Source: CAZDDW01 sp043811105 (GTDB lineage Bacteria > Patescibacteriota > Patescibacteriia > UBA9934 > CAZDDW01). From it: 10,967 nucleotides of DNA. Positions within the stretch are counted from its first letter, which is position 1. Each line of letters begins with the position of its first letter. Position numbers and translations under genes: made by a program. The stretch spans positions 1 to 10,967 of the forward strand of contig JBDRNK010000085.1 of the NCBI GenBank assembly GCA_043811105.1, written 5' to 3'. Below, in pieces: positions 6,274-10,967 of this stretch. The notes under the pieces were generated by a model. The model was not told the DNA's origin and did not search any database. It saw nothing but the letters and a program-made list of their open reading frames with translations.

Positions 6274-6404
6274 TCCCGGGAAGCAGGCACCGAGTAGTCC
6301 GAATTGTCATTGCCCTGGTCGTTGGCGTTCAACTTGACCTTGCCATCGTTGAGGTTGCGGTTGACGATCGGCACGTTCGTCCAGGAGGCGTTGTGCTCGG
6401 GGAT
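6274..6404 (-). repeat. DGR template repeat (TR)
   Basis: 131 bp align with 6838-6968 without gaps. Plus-strand T (A on the sense strand) occurs 34 times, and 20 of these differ in the VR; none of the other 97 positions differ. Translated in the target frame the TR encodes PEHNASWTNVPIVNRNLNDG and onward, rich in Asn and Asp codons (AAC, GAC) that cannot become stop codons by mutation of A in the first two positions. The identity stops sharply at 6273 and 6405. The TR is presumably transcribed on the minus strand; I see no convincing promoter for it, and a terminator (6681-6713) separates it from the target mRNA. Confidence 0.97.
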
Positions 6405-6412
6405 CACGAGAT

Positions 6413-6508
6413 GTGCTATTACCTTCCAAGTCACCAGAGCCAGACGCGTCCAGCTCTTGTATTTTATACGGAATCCAATCCTTTAAGGCCGATCCCAAAT
6501 AATAGCAC
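6413..6508 (-). other. Possible fold of the template RNA 5' region
   Basis: GTGCTATTA (6413-6421) and TAATAGCAC (6500-6508) are perfect complements separated by 78 nt, immediately upstream of the TR on the minus strand. They could pair to close a domain of the template RNA beside the TR. Further upstream, 6535-6551 is the near palindrome GACAAGCTTAGCTTGTC. No gene is visible in 6405-6660. Confidence 0.4.
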
Positions 6509-6606
6509 GGAGTACCCACAAGATTGCGTTACACGACAAGCTTAGCTTGTCACACTCAGACCGACCTTGATCGGCATAACACTGGTAACATATACAATTT
6601 GTGCAG

Positions 6607-6659
6607 ATTTCGGTGATATGTGTCCTTAAACACATATTCATGAACCTACTCTCCGAAAT
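6607..6659. other. Nested hairpin in the TR-target gap
   Basis: ATATGTGT (6616-6623) and ACACATAT (6630-6637) pair around CCTTAA, and an outer ATTTCGG (6607-6613) pairs with CCGAAAT (6653-6659). No T-run follows on either strand, so it is not an obvious terminator. Its role is unknown; it may belong to the template RNA transcript. Confidence 0.5.
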
Positions 6660-6669
6660 TAATCTTAAC

Positions 6670-6713
6670 AAAAGATAAAGAAAAGAGCCACATCCTGTGG
6701 TTGTGACTCTTTT
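6670..6713 (-). terminator. Terminator of the DGR target gene
   Basis: On the minus strand AAAAGAGTCACA (6713-6702) pairs with TGTGGCTCTTTT (6692-6681), 12 bp with one G-T pair, followed by CTTTATCTTT. This should end the target mRNA and isolate it from the TR. The top-strand AGCCACATCC (6686-6695) also has a perfect complement at 6727-6736, so an alternative fold is possible. Confidence 0.8.
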
Positions 6714-6756
6714 CGAGTCGCCAACTGGATGTGGCTAGATTTGTCGGATGTAGCGA

Positions 6757-6820
6757 GGCGCTTCGCGCCAAGGCCCAAGGCCCAAGGAACCAAGCTCTGA
6801 CCAAGAACCAAGACACCAAG
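6757..6820 (-). other. GC hairpin and phased CTTGG repeats downstream of VR
   Basis: CCAAG (CTTGG on the target strand) occurs seven times, beginning at 6768, 6775, 6782, 6790, 6801, 6808 and 6816, so the steps are 7, 7, 8, 11, 7 and 8 bp. The array starts in the hairpin GGCGC-TTC-GCGCC (6757-6769). It lies 18-81 bp past the end of the VR. In the Bordetella phage DGR a GC-rich hairpin just downstream of the VR promotes homing; this is a candidate counterpart, by position only. Confidence 0.5.
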
Positions 6821-6833
6821 TCCCGAGAACCGA

Positions 6834-7649
6834 CTACTCCCGGGAAGCAGGCACCGAGCAGTCCGAAATGCCAACGCCCTGGACGGAGGCGTGCAACCTG
6901 ACCTTGCCAACGAGGAGGTAGCGGTAGACGATCGGCACGAGCGTCCAGGAGGCGCTGAGCCCGGGGATGTTGCTCTCGTAGCCAGCGCAGAACCAGGCCG
7001 ACCATTTATCGTAGTCGATCGCCTGAACTCGCTCTGGGAACAGCCAGGCCATGACCAGACCCTCATCGGCGAGCGAGCTGTTGTTGCGCACCGCCGTGAT
7101 GCTCTGACGCTGACGGTTGGCCGACAGATCGTCAATGATAATCCACTCGACCACGGCGTGGTGCGTGTCGTTGCCGGCGAGCAGGCGCAAGCGTTCCACT
7201 TCCTCGTCCTGGTACTCGTGCGCTCCGGACAGAAGCAATTCCCAGCGCCAGAATTTGACGTGGACACGCTTGATGGCCGCGGCGTGTGCCTCGAAGGTCT
7301 GGATCACACCGTCGCGTCCCTCGCCGAAGCGGATACGGAAGCTGCGGTATGCGTCACGACCTTCGGGCCACTCCGGAGCGGTTTGCTCGAGGTGTTCGAA
7401 GACCTCCTCGTCGATTCCCCAACTCCCGAGCTTATTCTGCTGACGCAGAGCCGCGAGCTGCTGCTCGACGGTCAGTTCGAAGGGGTTGATGTTGGCGAGC
7501 TGACGCTTCTCGTGGATGAACTTGATCACGAGAACGGCATTGGTATCCTGACGGATCCAGGACGCATCGTCCACGGTCCCGCCAGCATCTGACAGGGCGC
7601 GAAGAGTGGGGTTGAGTTCGGTCAACTTGATTTCGATCAGGCGTTCCAT
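6834..7649 (-). CDS. DGR target (variable) protein, 271 aa
   Basis: This protein is diversified by the DGR. ATG 7649 has AAGGAGG about 10 nt upstream. There is no signal peptide or membrane segment, so it probably acts in the cytoplasm. The N-terminal 190 residues are unrecognised. Residues about 197-227 (GLVMAWLFPERVQAIDYDKW, then SAWFCAGYE) have the Trp- and Gly-rich look of the C-type-lectin-like core used by DGR targets. Residues 228-271 are the VR. Compared with the TR, 16 residues differ: 230-232, 237, 242, 244, 246, 247, 251, 253, 255, 256, 259-261 and 264, mostly Asn or Asp replaced by Leu, Tyr, Val, Ser and others. The constant tail SVPASRE carries the homing end. The gene is clearly more GC-rich than RT, avd and ruvB. 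Ligand unknown. Confidence 0.93.
   Translation of the reverse strand: MERLIEIKLTELNPTLRALSDAGGTVDDASWIRQDTNAVLVIKFIHEKRQLANINPFELTVEQQLAALRQQNKLGSWGIDEEVFEHLEQTAPEWPEGRDAYRSFRIRFGEGRDGVIQTFEAHAAAIKRVHVKFWRWELLLSGAHEYQDEEVERLRLLAGNDTHHAVVEWIIIDDLSANRQRQSITAVRNNSSLADEGLVMAWLFPERVQAIDYDKWSAWFCAGYESNIPGLSASWTLVPIVYRYLLVGKVRLHASVQGVGISDCSVPASRE
6838..6968 (-). repeat. DGR variable repeat (VR)
   Basis: This is the 131-bp copy of the TR at the 3' end of the target gene, ending two bases before its TAG. On the target strand, every difference replaces a TR adenine with G, T or C. The last 20 bp at the homing side (6838-6857 on the plus strand) are unchanged and contain CCCGGG; this is the expected place of the initiation of mutagenic homing sequence. 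The frame is open and keeps W235, G248 and SVPASR. Confidence 0.97.
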
Positions 7650-7687
7650 TTGGAATAGCCCTCCTTATACACCGCTGGCGTTCACGG

Positions 7688-7770
7688 TCCGAGAAGCTCG
7701 GATTATCATGAGTAACCTTGTTAAAAGCGGTGTTCTGGCTCAAATCTTGGGACAAGACACCACTTTCAAC
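7688..7770 (-). promoter_or_regulatory. Structured 5' leader of the target gene
   Basis: The roughly 140-nt leader of the target mRNA contains a long stem. On the plus strand 7720-7738 (GTTAAAAGCGGTGTTCTGG) pairs with 7752-7770, with one mismatch and several G-U pairs as RNA. Nearer the ribosome site is the hairpin TCCGAG-AAG-CTCGGA (7688-7702). Such folds could control translation or stability; no known riboswitch is recognised. Confidence 0.55.
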
Positions 7771-7798
7771 ATTGCTGTGAAAGATCACATTACAAGAC

Positions 7799-7827
7799 AA
7801 TATAGCATAAATTAGCTAAAAAGTCAA
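7799..7827 (-). promoter_or_regulatory. Promoter of the DGR target gene
   Basis: On the minus strand TTGACT (7827-7822), 17 bp and TATATT (7804-7799): a strong sigma-70-type promoter. It would start the mRNA near 7792, leaving about 140 nt before the ATG. Confidence 0.75.
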
Positions 7828-7868
7828 TAGCTTACCCCTAAAATTGACTAAAAATAGACTATTTTCAC

Positions 7869-7897
7869 TTGCACAGAAGCTCAATCTCAGCCATAAT
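7869..7897 (+). promoter_or_regulatory. ruvB promoter
   Basis: TTGCAC (7869-7874), 17 bp and CATAAT (7892-7897), shared with the left copy. Transcription would start near 7904, placing the whole hairpin element in the ruvB 5' UTR. A second possible start lies within the leader (TTGTTG, 18 bp, TATACT at 8001-8006), which would skip the 5' half of the hairpin. Confidence 0.7.
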
Positions 7898-7908
7898 GTC
7901 CTTACATG

Positions 7909-8043
7909 CCCAGCAGGAAAACTTTGAATTTTAGGAGTTGGGTGTATTTAACAAACGCTGCTAAGAAAGTTAACCGTTGTTGGTTTTTAGCAACGTCATC
8001 TATACTATAAAACTAACTAAAAATTCAAAGTTTTACTGCTGGG
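7909..8043 (+). promoter_or_regulatory. Structured ruvB 5' leader (candidate cis-regulatory RNA)
   Basis: The outer arms 7909-7934 (CCCAGCAG then AAAACTTTGAATTTTAG) and 8017-8043 are complementary over about 26 bp with one bulge and one mismatch. Inside, ACGCTGCTAAGAAA pairs imperfectly with TTTTTAGCAACGT, and at the tip AACC pairs with GGTT around GTTGTT. The right arm ends one base before the ruvB ATG (8045), and no ribosome site precedes it, so the fold would hold the start region in a helix. A MITE-like palindromic insertion is the other explanation. Confidence 0.65.
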
Positions 8044-8044
8044 T

Positions 8045-9085
8045 ATGATCGAACGACCGGATGAACTTAATAAAGAAGAACGACCAATAAACAACGACGC
8101 TGATCAAGATGAGCGAGTTTTTGAAGCCGGGCTAAGACCGAAAGACTTAAGTGAGTTTATTGGGCAAGAAGACCTAAGAGCCAACTTAGATATTTTTCTG
8201 GCTGCAGCAAAAAAACGTGGTCAACCATTAGACCATGTTTTATTATATGGTAACCCTGGTTTGGGAAAGACCACGCTGGCTCACGTTATTAACAACGAAA
8301 TGGGGGCGCAAATCAAAGTAACCAGCGGGCCGGCGCTTGAAAAAGTCGGTGATCTAGCAGCTATTCTGTCAAACTTATCTGAAGGAGACATTTTGTTTAT
8401 TGATGAAATCCACCGCATGAACAAATCTATCGAAGAGGTCTTGTACCCGGCCATGGAAGACTATGCTCTTGATCTAATCGTTGGCAAAGGCCCAACAGCT
8501 CGTACCCTTCGACTTAACCTGGATCGTTTTACTATAATCGGAGCAACCACCAGAATTTCAATGCTCAGCTCTCCACTACGTGATCGCTTTGGTGTTACCT
8601 ATCGACTTAATTTCTACGAAGACGAAGACATTGGGCAGATTGTTGATCGCAGTGCCAGAATTTTAGATATTGAAATCGATCCACCGGCCCGCGATGAAAT
8701 TGCCAAACGAGCGCGCAAGACTCCGCGAATTGCCAACCGCTTGCTCAAACGAGTTCGAGACTTTGCTGAAGTCAAACATAATGGAAAGATAACTTTTGAA
8801 ATAGCCCAAGAAGCTTTAAACATGCTTGATATTGACCATCTTGGTTTGGATGCGATTGACCGCCGTGTTTTAGAAGCAATTATTCACAAATTCTCAGGTG
8901 GCCCGGTTGGACTAAACACGCTGGCTGCCACTATTCAAGAAGAGATGGCAACATTGGAAGAGGTTTATGAACCATACTTAATGCAACTTGGTTTTTTGTC
9001 ACGCACCCCTCGCGGTCGTCAAGCTACAAAGAATGCATATAAGCATTTAAATATCGACCCTCCACAGGGCGGACTCGATATTTAA
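8045..9085 (+). CDS. ruvB: Holliday junction branch migration helicase RuvB
   Basis: At 346 aa this is full length for RuvB. RuvB hexamers, loaded by RuvA on Holliday junctions, use ATP to drive branch migration during recombination and repair. Visible motifs are Walker A GNPGLGKT (69-76), Walker B FIDEIH (118-123), sensor 1 GATTR (166-170), arginine-finger region SSPLRDRFG (175-183), sensor 2 region TPRIANRLLKRVRDFA (226-241), and a C-terminal winged-helix part (GGPVGLNTLA, GFLSRTPRGR). The N-terminal 22 residues are acidic and longer than in many RuvBs, and they are duplicated at 4685. No ribosome site is seen; the structured leader ends at base 8043. No ruvA or ruvC is in the window. Confidence 0.98.
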   Translation: MIERPDELNKEERPINNDADQDERVFEAGLRPKDLSEFIGQEDLRANLDIFLAAAKKRGQPLDHVLLYGNPGLGKTTLAHVINNEMGAQIKVTSGPALEKVGDLAAILSNLSEGDILFIDEIHRMNKSIEEVLYPAMEDYALDLIVGKGPTARTLRLNLDRFTIIGATTRISMLSSPLRDRFGVTYRLNFYEDEDIGQIVDRSARILDIEIDPPARDEIAKRARKTPRIANRLLKRVRDFAEVKHNGKITFEIAQEALNMLDIDHLGLDAIDRRVLEAIIHKFSGGPVGLNTLAATIQEEMATLEEVYEPYLMQLGFLSRTPRGRQATKNAYKHLNIDPPQGGLDI

Positions 9086-9103
9086 CAAAAAATTGGCTAT
9101 AAT
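9075..9103 (+). promoter_or_regulatory. Promoter of the membrane-protein pair
   Basis: The perfect -10 TATAAT (9098-9103) lies 17 bp after a weak -35 TCGATA (9075-9080), which overlaps the end of ruvB. The ATG at 9113 is 9 nt past the -10, so the mRNA would be nearly leaderless. Confidence 0.65.
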
Positions 9104-9112
9104 ACATACACT

Positions 9113-9382
9113 ATGCCAACCTTCCCGATAATCTATTTCTTAATTCCATATGCCCTTTTTGTTTTGGTTTTTATTTTGTTCAGTTTTTTTAACATCTACC
9201 ACCTTCTCCGTTACGGCGTCTACAACTTTAATCTTTACGTCCTTTCGGCAATTTACTTAGGAGGTACAGTTTTTTTTCTTGGCGCCTCGATCATCTTATT
9301 AAACACTTTTGACTGGTCGACAATATTTTCTTTAGAAACAATAATCGGTATTTCAGAAACCCCTTACTTTCCGACTTTATGA
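9113..9382 (+). CDS. Small membrane protein, 89 aa, two predicted helices
   Basis: I do not recognise the family. There are two hydrophobic segments, about residues 5-30 (FPIIYFLIPYALFVLVFILF region) and 41-64 (LYVLSAIYLGGTVFFLGASI region), separated by a short polar loop with HLLRYG, and a short C-terminal tail. It is the first gene of a pair: its TGA stop overlaps the ATG of the next gene (ATGA, 9379-9382), which implies translational coupling, so the two proteins may act together in the membrane. The near-leaderless promoter supports this start. Confidence 0.82.
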   Translation: MPTFPIIYFLIPYALFVLVFILFSFFNIYHLLRYGVYNFNLYVLSAIYLGGTVFFLGASIILLNTFDWSTIFSLETIIGISETPYFPTL

Positions 9383-9948
9383 TGAAGCTTGATCATTTAC
9401 CAAACTCAAAACCAGGAGAAAAAACTGTTTTGTTTTTACGTCGTCATTGGTTTGTGCCATTTGGTATTTTAATTTTGTTAATTGCTCTACTGGCCGTACC
9501 AATTGGAATATATTTCTTTTTTGATTATCAAGCGGGCTGGATCCTGACTCACCCGATAGCGTCTCCGTTACTAACCATTGTTGCCAGTCTGTTTTATTTT
9601 GCTGTTTGGGTTTATTCCTTTAGTGAATTTATTGACTATTACTTGGATGTTTGGATTGTCACCAATGAACGTGTAATAAATATTGAACAACAAGGTTTAT
9701 TTGCCCGCACCGCTTCTGAACTAAACCTAACCGCTGTTCAGGACGTTACCTCTGATGTTCGGGGAATGTTTCATACTGTTTTTGATTTTGGCACAGTTCA
9801 CATTCAAACCGCTGGAGAAGAAAAGCGTTTTGTCTTCAAACAAATAAGCCACCCGGAGGTGGTTAAAAGACAAATAATTCAATTGGCTGATCAAGCCAGA
9901 ACTAAGCAAAGAAACACCGCGGCAAAAATTAATGCCAAGAAGGATTAA
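9379..9948 (+). CDS. Membrane-anchored PH-domain protein, 189 aa
   Basis: Two membrane segments (about 24-48, FVPFGILILLIALLAVPIG, and 64-88, LLTIVASLFYFAVWVYSF) are followed by a bacterial PH-like domain (about 90-170): YLDVWIVTNERVINIEQQGLF, ELNLTAVQDVTSDVRGMFHTVFDFGTVHIQTAG. The pattern of a strand 'VTNERVI', a 'V(Q)DV' strand and 'FGTVHI' is typical of bPH_2/YdbS-like proteins of unknown exact role at the membrane. The Lys-rich tail is cytoplasmic by the positive-inside rule. The start could be ATG 9379 or the next ATG, 9382. It is translationally coupled to the upstream gene. Its 3' end overlaps the convergent carboxypeptidase gene by 20 bp, with no terminator between them. Confidence 0.87.
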   Translation: MMKLDHLPNSKPGEKTVLFLRRHWFVPFGILILLIALLAVPIGIYFFFDYQAGWILTHPIASPLLTIVASLFYFAVWVYSFSEFIDYYLDVWIVTNERVINIEQQGLFARTASELNLTAVQDVTSDVRGMFHTVFDFGTVHIQTAGEEKRFVFKQISHPEVVKRQIIQLADQARTKQRNTAAKINAKKD

Positions 9949-10967
9949 TTGACCAATAATGATTTTCCCAAGCCCAATCAGCTAAAAGTTTGGCATCATT
10001 AAAACTTTCTGAACGTGAACCTGAACCAAAGAGCACTAGCAAGAGCTCTTTTTCTGTTTCCTCAGCGCTTGGCCGTAACTGAACCACCAGGTTCCACTGG
10101 GCTTCGATTAAATATCCGGTTTTCCCAGCAGTCACATAGACATCATCATACTCAGAATCATAAAGCATCCAATTGGTGTTCGTTAATCTTTTTTGCACAC
10201 CGTTTGATAAAATATCAACATAACAAGTTGGTGTTGAGGTGTAGTTACGAACCTCTTCGTGTTCAGCAAAAATCGAATTAGCTAATCGTGCCATTTCACG
10301 AGCCGTAGAAACATTGCCCAACTCAATACCGGTTGGATCAACAAATTCAGTGTACGCCAGACCTTGTTCAAACGGCCGACGATTCATTTGCCAAAGAAAA
10401 CCATCGCCGGATAATCCAACAGTTCGAGACAAAGCATTGGCCGCGTTATTGGCAGAGGCAACTAAGGTACTGTAAAGCAGATCATTTATTGACATGGTTG
10501 CCCCGTCATCGACCCAAAGTTTAGCTCCACCAACATCATCATCATCAAGAATTGACCACGTGTTAGCTAAATTGACATTATTATCTAAAACCACATCAGC
10601 GGTAACCAACTTGGTTAATGAAGCTATTGGCCAAACCTGGTCGGCATTGTTCGCGGCTAAAATCTGGCCACTGTTTTTGTCTACAATAACATAACTATTG
10701 GCGGTTACTTCTGGCAGTAGTGTTGGCCAGATCCGATCTGGAAGATATTCATTGGTCGGAGCATAACCGGCCAGCTCTTGATGCTCGCGCCAGCCATACT
10801 GTTCAGCCCAATCATAAATATCAATCAACCAGCCGGCGGCTGTTCCTGGAATTGCCACACCATTAACGTCAAAAGCAACTTGCAAATCCGGCCGAACAGC
10901 CTGAATGGCAGCAACAGCATCTTGATCAAAAGCCAAAACATTCGGCGTGTTGCCGAAAATAATAAAA
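9929..10967 (-). CDS. D-Ala-D-Ala carboxypeptidase (peptidase S11), start outside the window
   Basis: This penicillin-binding-protein-type serine peptidase trims the terminal D-alanine of peptidoglycan stem peptides outside the membrane. Counting from the TTG codon at 10936, the catalytic triad motifs are SLTK (Ser106-Lys109), SAN (161-163) and KTG (272-274), in the right order and spacing. The frame is open to the right edge and adds FIIFGNTPNV before that point, which together with the following LA-FDQ looks like the end of a signal peptide; the true start is therefore beyond the window, and TTG 10936 is not the start. Residues about 5-75 are an extra N-terminal region (DAVAAIQAVRPDLQVAFDVNG) that I do not recognise. 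The sequence ends soon after the KTG strand region, with no C-terminal membrane anchor visible. Confidence 0.92.
   Translation of the reverse strand, partial: FIIFGNTPNVLAFDQDAVAAIQAVRPDLQVAFDVNGVAIPGTAAGWLIDIYDWAEQYGWREHQELAGYAPTNEYLPDRIWPTLLPEVTANSYVIVDKNSGQILAANNADQVWPIASLTKLVTADVVLDNNVNLANTWSILDDDDVGGAKLWVDDGATMSINDLLYSTLVASANNAANALSRTVGLSGDGFLWQMNRRPFEQGLAYTEFVDPTGIELGNVSTAREMARLANSIFAEHEEVRNYTSTPTCYVDILSNGVQKRLTNTNWMLYDSEYDDVYVTAGKTGYLIEAQWNLVVQLRPSAEETEKELLLVLFGSGSRSESFNDAKLLADWAWENHYWSINPSWH

Larger units (their letters stand above)
7867..8107 (+). repeat. Right direct repeat: ruvB promoter, leader and 5' codons
   Basis: This is the partner of 4507-4747, 3360 bp away in the same orientation. 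It continues directly into the intact ruvB gene, so it is probably the copy that is under selection. Confidence 0.93.

Noticed and set aside
6123..6434. Minus-strand frame of 103 codons covering the TR
   Set aside because: It contains the TR translated in the target phase but has no ribosome site, and runs antisense into avd; the TR is expected to act as RNA.
6483..6671. Cysteine-containing minus-strand frame of 62 codons upstream of the TR
   Set aside because: No ribosome site or recognisable motif, and the region is dense in inverted repeats; non-coding RNA is more likely.
6768..6820. CRISPR-like array
   Set aside because: The repeated unit is only 5 bp with 2-6 bp spacing, there are no repeat-length units or spacers, and no cas genes are present.
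6665..7267. Minus-strand frame of 200 codons overlapping the target in another phase
   Set aside because: Ser/Thr/Arg-rich low-complexity product, explained by GC-rich codons of the target read out of phase and by the CTTGG repeats.
6891..7592. Long plus-strand frame of 233 codons antisense to the target gene
   Set aside because: It is the mirror of the GC-rich target gene, which has the promoter, ribosome site, VR and terminator; no ribosome site or motif supports the antisense frame.
7606..7815. Plus-strand frame and minus-strand frame with similar peptides in the target leader
   Set aside because: The similarity of the two products follows from the inverted repeat 7720-7770 being read on both strands.
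7909..8043. The palindromic leader as a MITE
   Set aside because: Both copies in the window are followed by the same ruvB start and preceded by the same promoter boxes, so segmental duplication explains them; kept only as an alternative.
10936..10936. TTG at 10936 as start of the carboxypeptidase
   Set aside because: The frame continues to the edge with what looks like the end of a signal peptide, so the real start is outside the window.

Overview
The window looks like chromosomal DNA from a Patescibacteria (CPR)-type bacterium. Intergenic gaps are small, two tRNAs carry an encoded CCA, several -10 boxes sit so close to their ATG that the mRNA would be leaderless, and there is a compact diversity-generating retroelement (DGR) of the kind known to be common in CPR genomes. 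Phylum is inferred from gene content and style only; no marker phylogeny was possible.

Left part (1-3180): a partial DDE integrase-type transposase runs off the left edge on the minus strand. It is followed by tRNA-Gly(GCC), an unrecognised minus-strand gene with a textbook ribosome site and terminator, an HNH endonuclease gene whose last 11 codons lie inside a downstream tRNA-Leu(UAA), and a shared convergent terminator. Both tRNAs are followed immediately after CCA by a long hairpin.

Middle (3182-8044): a minus-strand protein with a C-terminal J domain, then a complete DGR. The DGR has a reverse transcriptase (RT) split by one frameshift, an Avd-type four-helix accessory gene in the opposite orientation, a 131-bp template repeat (TR), and a 271-residue target gene whose last 44 codons are the variable repeat (VR). 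TR and VR align without gaps and differ at 20 positions. All 20 are adenines of the TR coding strand, and none of the 97 other positions differ. The target gene is visibly more GC-rich than its neighbours and has its own promoter, structured 5' leader, ribosome site and terminator.

The whole DGR lies between two direct copies (about 240 bp, 3360 bp apart) of the ruvB promoter, a 135-nt hairpin leader and the first codons of ruvB. The right copy runs into intact ruvB. The left copy ends after 37 codons and a terminator, making a small self-contained transcription unit. The non-coding leader is better conserved between the copies than the adjoining coding part, so the leader looks like a structured regulatory element. 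The repeats also offer a route for the DGR to enter or leave by recombination.

Right part (8045-10967): ruvB (Holliday junction helicase), a leaderless two-gene pair (small two-helix membrane protein overlapping a membrane-anchored PH-domain protein by ATGA), and a convergent serine D-Ala-D-Ala carboxypeptidase (S11 family) that overlaps the PH gene by 20 bp and leaves the window inside its signal peptide.
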